Below, piece after piece: positions 8,530 through 17,625 of a stretch of DNA of 64,000 bases; the stretch's first letter is position 1; each line of letters starts with the position of its first letter. The DNA is from Acidianus sp. HS-5 (GTDB lineage Archaea > Thermoproteota > Thermoprotei_A > Sulfolobales > Sulfolobaceae), in assembly GCF_021655615.1 (NCBI RefSeq), contig NZ_AP025245.1, forward strand, positions 186,001 through 250,000, given 5' to 3'. A program made the position numbers and the translations under genes. Below the pieces are notes generated by a model. That model searched no databases. It saw only the letters and a list, made by a program, of their open reading frames with translations, and was not told the origin of the DNA.

Positions 8530-8885
8530 TACGATATCCTCTCAAAGACTTCGTAAACCAAGTTCTTCACGTCTTCAGTTAGTCTGTAACCTCTTATCTC
8601 GCTCAGTTTTTCTATTGCCTCTCTATAGTTCTTCACTTCTCCGTTGTTTATCCATTCGCATATTGCCTCCAAAGCGATCTTTGTAGTAAAGCAGGACGGA
8701 GAATAATACCTTACGTCTATTTTTCCTCCTTCCTTCTTCCAGAATATTTGTACCGTACCTTTTGGCGTTTTTATAATATCAACGTTGTATCCTTCCAGGT
8801 TTCTTCCTACGTATTTTTGGTTCATTAGGAAATCTGAGGCTGAAACTCTTTTTCTTGGGTTACAACAGTCGTCAAATTCTTTCAT
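8529..8885 (-). CDS. Cysteine-containing partner of the DsrE-like protein, unknown
   Basis: 118 residues. An N-terminal DDCCNPR pair of cysteines, a central SPSCFTTK cysteine and a further Cys in the helix AICEWI stand out. The segment around SCFTTKIALEAICEWINNG resembles the cysteine-containing helix of NifU/IscU-like scaffolds, but the full cysteine set of those is not present. Its stop overlaps the start of the DsrE-like gene. A role in sulfur transfer or cluster handling is inferred from the cysteines and the neighbour. Confidence 0.5.
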   Translation of the reverse strand: MKEFDDCCNPRKRVSASDFLMNQKYVGRNLEGYNVDIIKTPKGTVQIFWKKEGGKIDVRYYSPSCFTTKIALEAICEWINNGEVKNYREAIEKLSEIRGYRLTEDVKNLVYEVFERIS

Positions 8886-9365
8886 TTAGGGTCACCCTAA
8901 ATACTACTCTAAGGTATAAAAACTTTACTATAAAAAGTTTGAATATGAGGCTAATACTCGATAATTATCCTACTGGTAAGTTATAATATTTTGAACAATG
9001 TATAAGTTGTATTAAGGGACTTTTAAACTCTACATAGATATTTATTTGCTTCTTAGGTAGTTAGCTAAGACTGATTCCTTCCTCTAGCTTAAACTAGCTC
9101 ACAAGGTATAAAGTGCAGTAATATCCATGAATAAGATTCCCTACTAAGCAAAAAGGTTAATTAATGTTATTAACTTCTTTATCCTAGCTTTCTTTAGTCT
9201 CCCTAAGCTAGGATTTCATCAAACATGGATAAATAGTCTACCTAAATCAAAGAAGATCTTATTTCTGGTTATAATAATTAAATTTTTAATTTTATCGAAA
9301 TATTCGAGTATTTATACTGTAAAAGTATGATTATAAATTACGAATATTACTTCCTTCGCGTTTAA
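8886..9365. other. Non-coding stretch upstream of the pyruvate oxidase-like gene
   Basis: No convincing gene. On the left it holds the promoter of the DsrE-like pair (minus-strand TATA-like stretch near 8915-8930). A perfect 10-base inverted repeat lies at 9181-9190 and 9205-9214. On the right a TATA-like stretch near 9328-9340 (GATTATAAATTA) probably serves the gene starting at 9366 or 9372. Confidence 0.5.
9181..9214. repeat. Inverted repeat, 10-base arms with 14-base loop
   Basis: ATCCTAGCTT at 9181-9190 is the exact reverse complement of AAGCTAGGAT at 9205-9214. It lies in the gap between divergent transcription units, so it could be an operator or a hairpin; no regulator is identified. 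Confidence 0.6.
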
Positions 9366-11045
9366 TTGTATATGCCATCTGTCGCAGAAGTAATAGTAAA
9401 AGTTTTAGAAGACGAAGGAATAGAGAGAATTTACGGAATTCCAGGAGATTCAATAGATCCGTTAGTAGATGCAATAAGAAGGTCAAAGAAAATAAAATAC
9501 ATTCAAACAAGGCATGAAGAAGGTGCAGCTTTTGAGGCATCTGTAGAGGCAAAAATAACTCATAAGCCATCAGCGTGCATGGGGACTTCCGGACCAGGTT
9601 CAATTCACTTATTGAACGGACTTTACGATGCAAAGATGGACCACGCACCGGTAATAGCGTTTACTGGACAAGTAGAAAGCGATATGATAGGCAGGGACTA
9701 CTTTCAAGAAGTTAACTTAACTAGACTCTTCGACGACGTGGCAGTATTTAACCAAATATTAGTAAATCCTGAAAGCGCAGAATACATTGTTAGGAGAGCT
9801 ATAAGGGAAGCTAGGAGTAAAAGAGGCGTTGCTCACATTAATTTACCGGTAGATATTCTTAGGAAAGATGCTAAATACGAGGAGAGTAAACAAACGCTAA
9901 CTCCAGAGGTAAGCTATTTACCGGATTTCTCTAAGGCTGTTGAAATGATAAATGAGAGTAAAAAGCCCGTTATCATGATAGGAGGAGGAGCAAGGGGATC
10001 TGCAAAGGAAATTAACGACTTTGCGGAAAAGATAGGTGCACCGGTAATTCATGCACTTAACGGCAAGGGTGTCCTGTCAGACAGCGACCCTAAAGTTATG
10101 GGTGGTCTAGGTCTTCTGGGGACAAAGCCTTCAGTAAAAGCGATTGACAACGCAGATTTACTGATTTTGCTCGGAACGTCTTTCCCTTACGTTAATTTCC
10201 TACCAAGTGGAGTTAAAGTGATCCAAGTAGACGTGGATGAAGCAAATATAGGTAAAAGGATACCGGTAGATTTAGCTTTTCCAGTACCTGTAAAGGACTT
10301 CCTAAGGATAAACGAGAAGGTAAATGAGAAGGAGGAGAAATATTACGAGAATATGAAGGAAAGTAAGGAAGATTGGTTAAAAGAGCTTTCAGAACAGGAA
10401 AACGATTTATCTAAACCGATGAAACCTCAGAGAGTAGCATATCTAGTTTCTCAAAAATGCGATAAGGACGCAACAGTAGTAACTGATGTAGGTAATGTAA
10501 CTATGTGGACTGCAAGGAATTTCAGGGCTTCCGGTGAACAAGTTTTTGCCTTTTCCTCATGGTTGGGTTCTATGGGGATCGGAATTCCTGGAGGAATAGG
10601 AGCTTACTTTGCGAGAGGGAAGCAAACTATAGTCTTTGCAGGAGATGGAGGTTTTACAATGACAATGATGGAGTTAATAACTGCAAAGAAGTATAATGTA
10701 CCGCTTAAAGTCGTGGCTTATAATAATTCTAAACTAGGTATGATAAAGTTTGAGCAGGAAGTAATGGGATATCCGGAATGGGGAGTAGACCTTTACAACC
10801 CTGACTTCGTGAAAATAGCTGAGGCCGTTGGGTTTAAAGGATATAGGATGGAAGACCCTAAAGACGAAAGCGTTATAGACGAATTCCTTAATACTGAAGG
10901 AGGAGCAATACTGGAGGCAGTAGTTAATCCTGACGAGAGGCCTATGCCACCTAAGCTAACGTTTAAGCAAGCCGAAGGTTATGTATTGTCTATATTTAGA
11001 GAAAAATGGATTGAAATCACCGAAGATAAAAGTAGTAAAAGATGA
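9366..11045 (+). CDS. ThDP-dependent pyruvate oxidase / acetolactate synthase-like enzyme
   Basis: 559 residues from the TTG at 9366; the ATG at 9372 (residue 3) is an equally good start. The ThDP-activating glutamate is in TRHEEGAAF near residue 51, SGPGSIHLLNG follows, and the ThDP/Mg motif runs from AGDGGFTM (about residue 424) to AYNNSKLG. The RDYFQEV segment and the overall length resemble pyruvate oxidase and pyruvate:quinone oxidoreductase more than acetolactate synthase. The family decarboxylates pyruvate to acetate, acetyl phosphate or acetolactate. Which reaction applies cannot be read from sequence. It is monocistronic. Confidence 0.8.
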   Translation: MYMPSVAEVIVKVLEDEGIERIYGIPGDSIDPLVDAIRRSKKIKYIQTRHEEGAAFEASVEAKITHKPSACMGTSGPGSIHLLNGLYDAKMDHAPVIAFTGQVESDMIGRDYFQEVNLTRLFDDVAVFNQILVNPESAEYIVRRAIREARSKRGVAHINLPVDILRKDAKYEESKQTLTPEVSYLPDFSKAVEMINESKKPVIMIGGGARGSAKEINDFAEKIGAPVIHALNGKGVLSDSDPKVMGGLGLLGTKPSVKAIDNADLLILLGTSFPYVNFLPSGVKVIQVDVDEANIGKRIPVDLAFPVPVKDFLRINEKVNEKEEKYYENMKESKEDWLKELSEQENDLSKPMKPQRVAYLVSQKCDKDATVVTDVGNVTMWTARNFRASGEQVFAFSSWLGSMGIGIPGGIGAYFARGKQTIVFAGDGGFTMTMMELITAKKYNVPLKVVAYNNSKLGMIKFEQEVMGYPEWGVDLYNPDFVKIAEAVGFKGYRMEDPKDESVIDEFLNTEGGAILEAVVNPDERPMPPKLTFKQAEGYVLSIFREKWIEITEDKSSKR

Positions 11046-11223
11046 TGGTTGTTGTATGTCTTTTAAATAAATTTTTTTGTAAGATTTATGTGAGAGTAAT
11101 ACAATCCGAATATAATTACAACGTATATATTTTAATTGATATAAAAAGATATTTGTATGATACAATTTTGTCTTAGTAAGGAAAAATCCAACTTTATATT
11201 TGAGAGTATAAAAATGGGAATAT

Positions 11224-11451
11224 ATGAGGGACGAATACGACATTACAGTAGATGAGAGAGGAAGGATTACTATACCTAAAGAAGTTAGGGAGCAAATTAA
11301 AGTTAGAAAATTTAGACTAAAAGTTGAGCAAGGTAAAATAATCTTAAAACCAGTTAGTTCTAACCCTGAAAAATATTATGGAATTTTCAGGAAAGATATT
11401 GGAAATATCGACATAGACAAAGTATTTGAGGAAACTTTATTAAAGGAATGA
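11224..11451 (+). CDS. vapB: VapB-type antitoxin, AbrB/SpoVT family
   Basis: 75 residues. The N-terminal half (VDERGRITIPKEVREQIKV) is a clear AbrB/SpoVT swapped-hairpin DNA-binding domain; the C-terminal tail with FEETLLKE would wrap around the toxin. Its TGA overlaps an ATG (11448) that opens a decayed PIN toxin gene, the usual vapB-vapC overlap. A TATA-like stretch TTTATATTT near 11193 fits a leaderless start. Since the toxin is broken, the gene is probably an orphan antitoxin. Confidence 0.8.
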   Translation: MRDEYDITVDERGRITIPKEVREQIKVRKFRLKVEQGKIILKPVSSNPEKYYGIFRKDIGNIDIDKVFEETLLKE

Positions 11452-11826
11452 AAGGTATTTTGATGTAAATATCTTTGTATATTATTTAGTTGGCGATAGC
11501 AATTTAGGTCCTATAGCTAAAAAGTGGCTATACGAGACAAGCAACGAGTATACTTCAATAATAACACCTTTCATAACTTCGATAGTCTTGAGTAAGTTAT
11601 TAAATCGTTAAAAGACTCCTCTTTCATCAAGACAGTCATTGACGCATTTAGGGCTCTGGATATTAATTTTATAGATATGCCATCTTGGAATGACATACTT
11701 AGGACTATGGACAAATATAAACTAGATTTGGAAGACTCGATACATATAACTACAGCCATTAAAAATAACCTATAAATTATAAGTAATGATGAAGAATTAA
11801 AGAGAAAGGTAAATGTAAAATTTTAA
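11448..11826 (+). pseudogene. vapC: Decayed VapC PIN-domain toxin
   Basis: Three frames together spell a PIN toxin. The ATG at 11448 reads MKGIL then stops; a shift gives FDVNIFVYYLVGDSN (first catalytic Asp) to about 11609, where TAA follows; another shift gives KDSSFIKTVIDAF through LEDSIHITTAI (C-terminal catalytic Asp) to an in-frame TAA at 11773-11775, and the tail IISNDEELKRK runs to 11826. At least two frameshifts and one nonsense codon make it non-functional. The vapB before it is intact. Confidence 0.85.
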
Positions 11827-12025
11827 ATTTGGTTTATCTCCTTTTACGTCTGCTTTATCATATACTTTTGTAGATATTAAGTATCAAGTATTAAATTAAA
11901 AGTGAGTAGACCTATATCAAAATGGGCAGACCTTATTAAAACTTCACAAGGCTTATTCTTTAAAAAGTTTTGTATCTAAAAGTTTGATTCCAAAACATTA
12001 AATAGTTAATAATCAAGATAAACTC

Positions 12026-13702
12026 ATGGAGTACAAGTGGGTTACCTTAAGTAACACAACAGTAGGAATTTTAATGGCAACGATAAACGGCACAATTACT
12101 ATTATCTCCCTTCCTGCAATATTTAGAGGAATTGACATAAACCCCCTCACTTCATTCCAGTATTTATTATGGATACTAATGGGATATAACATAGTAACTG
12201 CTACACTCCTAGTATCATTTGGAAGGCTTTCAGACATGTACGGTAGAGTTAGGTTGTATAATTTAGGTTTCTTAATTTTCACGATAGGGTCAATACTTTT
12301 GTCATTAACTCCCAATATGGGAGACTTAGGCGCAATGGAGCTAATAATATTCAGAATAATCCAAGGAATAGGAGGAGCCTTCCTTATGGCAAATAGTGCT
12401 GCAATTCTAACAGACGCATTCCCCTATAACGAAAGGGGAAAGGCTTTAGGGATAAACCAAATAGCTGGACTAGCAGGCTCATTGATAGGACTAATTCTAG
12501 GAGGTATCCTTTCTGTAATAAACTGGAGATACGTATTCTTAGTAAGCGTACCAGTAGGTATATTCGGGACTATTTGGAGTTACACTAAGCTTAAGGAATT
12601 ATCTAAACCTAGCAGGAACGAAGGGCTGGACATCGCTGGAAACGTGATTTTCGGTCTTGGGCTTATATTAATATTAATAGGAGTAACTTACGGTCTAATG
12701 CCGTACGGAAGTTCACAAACCGGTTGGGGAGATCCTTGGGTTATAGCTTCAATGGTAAGCGGTGCTGGACTACTGGTTGCGTTCCCATTTGTTGAAAGGA
12801 GAGTAAAATACCCAATGTTCAGGATGGAGCTCTTTAAGATAAGGATGTTTGCTGCAGGTAACTTTGCAAGTATGTTAAGATCTTTTGCTTACGGCGGGTT
12901 AATGATTATGATAATAATCTTCCTGCAAGGTATATGGTTACCCCTTCATGGAGTACCTTACTGTCAAACCCCCTTCTGGGCTGGAATATATACTATACCT
13001 CTAATGTTAGGATTCGTAACAATGGGGCCAATAAGCGGTTGGCTTTCCGACAGACATGGTGCAAGAGTGTTAGCTACTTTAGGAATGGTAATCGTGGGCA
13101 TAGGTTTTTTAGCGCTTACTACCCTTCCTTACAATTTCAGCTATCCAGAGTTTGCATTAATAATATTCTTTATGGGTTTAGGCAACGGAATGTTTGCTTC
13201 TCCTAATACTGCGTCAATAATGAACAGCGTACCTGCAAAGTATAGGGGAGTTGCCTCAGGAATGAGGGCAACATTGCAGAACAGCGGGCAGACCGCAAGT
13301 ATAGCTCTCTTCTTTACAATAGTCATATTGTCTCTTTCCGTAGCACTGCCTCACTCCTTAACTCAAGCGGTAACACAAGCAGGAGCACCACAGTTAACTC
13401 CTCTTGTCCAGAAAGTCCCTGTTACCGGGGCATTGTTTGCGGCTTTCTTAGGTTATGACCCAGTAAAATCAATACTGTCTACTTTACCTCAGAACGTCCT
13501 TTCTACGATACCACCTTCAGCAATAGCTACTATGGAGCAGAGAACCTGGTTCCCCACAGCGATAGCCCCAGCCTTTATGTCTGCTTTAAGAGATGCATTT
13601 TACGTTGGTGCAATAATGTCATTCATTGCTGCAATAACTTCAGCACTTAGAGGGAGGATTCAAATAGCTGATTTAGAAGGTGATAGAAGTGTTAAAAGCT
13701 GA
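12026..13702 (+). CDS. Major facilitator efflux pump, DHA2 (14-helix) family
   Basis: 558 residues with about 14 membrane helices. Motif A of the MFS is visible as GRLSDMYGRVR near residue 72, repeated as GWLSDRHGAR near residue 335. The 14-helix length and the proline-rich fifth-helix region (AGLAGSLIGLILGG) place it in the DHA2 drug:H+ antiporter group. A MarR regulator starts inside its last codons, so the two form an operon. Substrates are unknown; organic acids, solvents or drugs are usual for such pairs. Confidence 0.9.
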   Translation: MEYKWVTLSNTTVGILMATINGTITIISLPAIFRGIDINPLTSFQYLLWILMGYNIVTATLLVSFGRLSDMYGRVRLYNLGFLIFTIGSILLSLTPNMGDLGAMELIIFRIIQGIGGAFLMANSAAILTDAFPYNERGKALGINQIAGLAGSLIGLILGGILSVINWRYVFLVSVPVGIFGTIWSYTKLKELSKPSRNEGLDIAGNVIFGLGLILILIGVTYGLMPYGSSQTGWGDPWVIASMVSGAGLLVAFPFVERRVKYPMFRMELFKIRMFAAGNFASMLRSFAYGGLMIMIIIFLQGIWLPLHGVPYCQTPFWAGIYTIPLMLGFVTMGPISGWLSDRHGARVLATLGMVIVGIGFLALTTLPYNFSYPEFALIIFFMGLGNGMFASPNTASIMNSVPAKYRGVASGMRATLQNSGQTASIALFFTIVILSLSVALPHSLTQAVTQAGAPQLTPLVQKVPVTGALFAAFLGYDPVKSILSTLPQNVLSTIPPSAIATMEQRTWFPTAIAPAFMSALRDAFYVGAIMSFIAAITSALRGRIQIADLEGDRSVKS

Positions 13703-14123
13703 GGAAGATATACAAGTCTTCAGTACAATAGCTAAGATTTACAGGGCAATGCAGAGGGAATTAAACAGGCGTTTAGAAAGCTTAAACATAACTTACCTAG
13801 ACTTTCTAATTTTAAAAGCTACGAATGAAGGACCTATAACTATGGTCGGGCTGTCTAAAAGGTTTTACGTTACACAGTCCGCAATTACTTCTGCCGTAGA
13901 TAGGCTTGAAAGCCAACATTTAGTCGAGAGGAAGAGGAGCGTAGAAGATAGGAGAGTAGTTGTCATTTCAATAACTCCTAAAGGAAAGAAGGTATTTGAG
14001 GAAGGGGTTAAAATATATAAGGAATTAGCATCTGAAATCCTTGAAGGAATGGATGGGCTTGACAAAGTGTTAGTGGGGCTTAATAAAATCCTTGAAAGAA
14101 TAAATGAGATTGAATCTAAATGA
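13680..14123 (+). CDS. MarR-family transcriptional regulator
   Basis: 147 residues from GTG at 13680; a second in-frame GTG lies four codons on. The winged helix contains LSKRFYVTQSAITSAVDRLE (recognition helix, about residues 60-80) and the wing RSVEDRRVVVISITPKG with the typical DRR. MarR proteins are dimeric ligand-responsive repressors. The start overlaps the efflux gene by 23 bases, so it most likely controls that pump and itself. Confidence 0.9.
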   Translation: MIEVLKAEEDIQVFSTIAKIYRAMQRELNRRLESLNITYLDFLILKATNEGPITMVGLSKRFYVTQSAITSAVDRLESQHLVERKRSVEDRRVVVISITPKGKKVFEEGVKIYKELASEILEGMDGLDKVLVGLNKILERINEIESK

Positions 14124-14212
14124 TTTTTGTCAGATGTTAAAGAGTATAGGAGAAGGTAATTCGCTAACATAGAGTGTTAGATAATTAAAGTCATAAGGAG
14201 GGAAAACCCAAA

Positions 14213-15381
14213 TCAATCTGCACTCCTTTTTCTCACTTCTTCTGCGATTTCTAACAACTCTTTAGGACCTATACTTAAGTCACTAATTTCTTCAGGTTTT
14301 TCCTTTAAACTAACTAGCCCTACTTTTTCCGCAACCTTACTCATCCTTTTTATAGCCTCCTTAGCTTCTCCTCTGGTTATTTCTCCCATTTTTACCTCAA
14401 ATGCCCAGATGGGTTTCTTCTTTTTAACTATCACCACGTCAATGTCCTCCTTAGGAGAGTAATATAGCACTCCGCCAAAATATTTTGCTAATAACTCACC
14501 TACACTAAATTGCACTTCTCTCCCTATAGGCAACTCGTTTACCTTTACGTCTAGTTCGGAAACTCTATACTTAGCTTCGGCATATAAAGCTAAGGAGAGC
14601 TGAGGGGAATAAACCTTATAGTAATTTTCCTTGGAGAGCGTAGGAATCTTCTGTACAAGTCCCATCTTAACCAGTTTATTAACCATTGAGGAGATTGTCC
14701 CTTTCCCTCCTTTAGGTTGTATAATTCCTGTAATTTCTGAAGTTTTCCAAACGCCCTCTCCTAGAAGGAGTAACGTCTTGTAATATATTTCACTTAACTG
14801 CCTTTCTTCCTCTTTAAATACCTCTCCTATTAGCCCCTTTGAAACTAAGGAAAGTTCTTTTATCTTCCTAACAAAGTCGTTATAACTGTCTATAATAAGG
14901 AATTATCCAAGGGTCTCTGTAAAGCACTGAAAGAAGGGGGTCTCTTAACTGTGAAAGAACGTTCTCATAAGATATTATCCCTATTTCCATGGGCAGAAAT
15001 AATCCAAGGAGTGGGGGCTATTCCTATCAAATACCTTGTTAACTATTCCGTAACTAGAAGCCACAAGTACTAGAGTCCCTTCCCTTTTCCAATTGCTTAT
15101 TATGCTCCAGTATACCTCGGCAATCTTTGGAATTCATCGATTACTGCAGTACCTCCCTTAGACAGAGTTGATTTTACCTCCTTCATAACGTCGTCTATTT
15201 TCATTATATTATCGTTAAGGTCTATTGCGTTGTTAGAGTCAGCTATTAATGCGTAAAAGTCCATTTTTAGGTTGTTTTTTATAAGCGTTGTCTTTCCGGT
15301 TTTTCTCCTTCCGTAAACTAAAGTCCAACTGTTAATGTTCCTTATTTTCTCTTCTTCTCGTCTTCTAAGATATAGTCTCAT
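14213..15381 (-). pseudogene. Decayed archaeal AAA ATPase (ATPase plus C-terminal DUF234-like domain)
   Basis: The N-terminal part (15381 down to about 15100) holds a Walker A GRRKTGKT and a Walker B TAVIDEFQRLP. After a frameshift near 15118 the frame EVYWSIISNWKREGTLVLVAS continues, meets a stop near 14990, and further shifts lead through QLRDPLLSVLYRDPW to a long open frame from about 14890 down to 14213 containing a winged-helix segment and a PD-(D/E)xK-like end (EDIDVVIV, AFEVK). Intact members have about 350-400 residues. Several frameshifts and one stop show it is inactive. Confidence 0.85.
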
Positions 15382-15757
15382 AGGACTAGTCTATAAGGTT
15401 TAAGAATTTAATTGAGGATTTTTCTACTAACGGTGCTAAGTGAGTACTCACAAATACAAGACTCAGTATAATTTTGTTTATATACATACTTCCAGAGCTT
15501 TGACGCTCTTTTTAGAACTTTAAGACCTGTTAAGCCCTTTCCTCGGTGAAAAAACGTAAGCCTTTACTTTTTACTGTTTAATTCTATTATAAATAGAGGT
15601 TTTTATAGCTATATTACCGTTTAATGTCCTAAATCTGAACCAAGACTCTTTTGGTAGCTCTCCATCTTGGAATTATAGTTTGTAGAAGTAAGTAAAATAG
15701 CTCGGGAACCCGTTTCTCAAAATAATGTTGAACTTTTCTCCTAATACGTTGTAAAGC
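15382..15757. other. Non-coding stretch, nothing recognised
   Basis: AT-rich sequence with no sustained reading frame, repeat or RNA that I can support. It separates the decayed ATPase from the next minus-strand gene. Confidence 0.4.
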
Positions 15758-16141
15758 TTAAGGGAAAGGCTTTTCGGCTTTAATTATAGCGATAAACTTC
15801 CTCCTATCCATTCTCTTATCTTCACTTGGATTAAATACTATAGCCTGTGATACATTAAGGCTCTTAAGTGTGTTCCTAACTTCATCTAAGGTATCAAATG
15901 CTCCTATAAACTGGCCTTTAGCTATAACTACGTATTTATTCCAATATTTAGATAAAATCTCTTTCTTCATATTCTCAAAGACACGATTATTAATTTCCCT
16001 TTCGTCGTCGTCTCTAGCTTTGTTTAGCCATAAATCTATAGCCTGCTCTATTGCTTCTGACAGAGTTAATCCTCTCCTTATTGCCTCAGCCTTAAATTCC
16101 CTCAGTTTCTCCTCATTAATCCTCTTTATGACTAAAGTCAC
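15758..16141 (-). CDS. RHH-type small regulator / antitoxin-like protein
   Basis: 127 residues from a GTG at 16141. The N-terminal part (VIKRINEEKLREFKAEAIRRG) is a ribbon-helix-helix, with LSEAIEQAIDLWL as second helix. The C-terminal half contains YVVIAKGQFIGAFDTLDEV, a small beta domain seen in DUF5678-like proteins that pair with PIN toxins or stand alone. No toxin gene follows. The start codon is uncertain because several alternative codons are close. Confidence 0.6.
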   Translation of the reverse strand: MTLVIKRINEEKLREFKAEAIRRGLTLSEAIEQAIDLWLNKARDDDEREINNRVFENMKKEILSKYWNKYVVIAKGQFIGAFDTLDEVRNTLKSLNVSQAIVFNPSEDKRMDRRKFIAIIKAEKPFP

Positions 16142-16436
16142 CTATTTCACCTAGTTTATCTAGGTAATATAGGTTAAAAGCTAATGTGTATATATTTCGT
16201 AACCAAACTTTTTTAGATATGTTAAGGCAATCAAACAAGTATGCACTTCAGTAAATTTCTCGTAATACTATATAGTTTATTGTTCTTTCTTGTCATCTTT
16301 TCTTCTTTATTTCGTGAAAAATTTTAACTAATTTTTCTCATTCACTGAAATCTTTTCATATAATGATCGCGATAAGTATATATAATTAGTTTAAAAACAA
16401 TTAATGTGAAGCTAAGTATAAAATTCTGCAATTAGG

Positions 16437-17306
16437 GTGAAGTCATTGTTAAGATCCGTAATTCTGATTGTTGCATTAGCAATAATAATCCTTGACGGGC
16501 TCATTAATTTCATTCCCTTAGCTTATTACTATTTTATCCTATGTCCTTCATACCCTCTTTATAAGATTAATAAAGGGGCTTATTTTACTTATGACATCTC
16601 CTGGGCATGTATTGAATTGACATGGAGGACAGGAGAAAACATTACTAAAACTTTAGAGATTTGTACTAGAGGTAAAGGAATCATAGTAAATATTACGGAC
16701 GTGGGTAATTGTGAGTACAATATTACATTGTGCGGAAGACTATTTACGTGTCTCGTGACTGACCACTGTAAACGTAATGCAGTAGCAAATTATTATATAC
16801 TGAATTCACAATTTACACTCCCCTCACCATCTCCTATAATTAAAATGCTCTTCATCAACTCAAGTTGTACTAAGATTACGCTAGGTAATTATACACTACA
16901 GTTATCAGGTAATTTACCTAGATCGTGTTCAATATTTCCTTCAATTATTACCAAACAGCTCTCATATCGTACTAACTCTGTTACAGTTAAATATTTAGTA
17001 CTTGCAAGTTGCCAAAAGACACTTGACTGTTTATACATTTCGTGTAACTCAAATTTCCTTGTATATGAATACGTTAATTCGATACTCTGTTTCTTTAGCC
17101 ACGTAACACCTTACAAGGCATTAAGTAATGCTACAATTAGCTCTGTTAGCCTAATGTTATTTTTAGAACATAGTGACGTAAAGCCTTACGATATTTTATG
17201 CGTCTCTTCTTCCGCATTTATACCGCTCATGATAAGTGCCGTGCTAATAATAATATACATAAAAACCTCCCCTGACTTGTTCCATCGCTTCTCTCGTAGA
17301 TTTTAG
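16437..17306 (+). CDS. Cysteine-rich membrane-anchored surface protein, unknown
   Basis: 289 residues from a GTG at 16437. A signal-like N-terminal helix (about residues 5-34) and a C-terminal helix (about 252-274) flank an ectodomain with about 17 cysteines and many NxS/T sequons. Disulfides are plausible on the acidic outside of a Sulfolobales cell. It is alone, with gaps of about 300 bases on each side. It shares its plan with the proteins at 3470 and 7483 near arnR, but I cannot align them with confidence. Confidence 0.6.
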   Translation: MKSLLRSVILIVALAIIILDGLINFIPLAYYYFILCPSYPLYKINKGAYFTYDISWACIELTWRTGENITKTLEICTRGKGIIVNITDVGNCEYNITLCGRLFTCLVTDHCKRNAVANYYILNSQFTLPSPSPIIKMLFINSSCTKITLGNYTLQLSGNLPRSCSIFPSIITKQLSYRTNSVTVKYLVLASCQKTLDCLYISCNSNFLVYEYVNSILCFFSHVTPYKALSNATISSVSLMLFLEHSDVKPYDILCVSSSAFIPLMISAVLIIIYIKTSPDLFHRFSRRF

Positions 17307-17625
17307 TTTTATGATTGAAAACTCATGACATAGTTATAAGAACTCTAAGTATAGTAAGTAATACTATCTTACTCAGTCAGTATCGTGCAAAATTCTAATA
17401 ATGAACAACACTATAAGACAGATACTCAATTTTTACCAAGATGCAAAACTTACTTTTAATTATGAAATTTAATAAAAACTCTGCTTAGTATCTAAACAAA
17501 GTAGGGATTTAAGTTTTATTGAATTTTCATTAATTTACATAATCCTCAGCCCTTGGGCATATCTTGGAAGTTTTCAAGCATGAAATTTCGTAAATATTAA
17601 ATGTTGTACCACAAAATTATATTGA
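17307..17625. other. Non-coding stretch before the kinase gene
   Basis: No reading frame or repeat supported. Its right end (ACAAAATTATATTG just before 17626) probably holds the kinase promoter. Confidence 0.4.
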
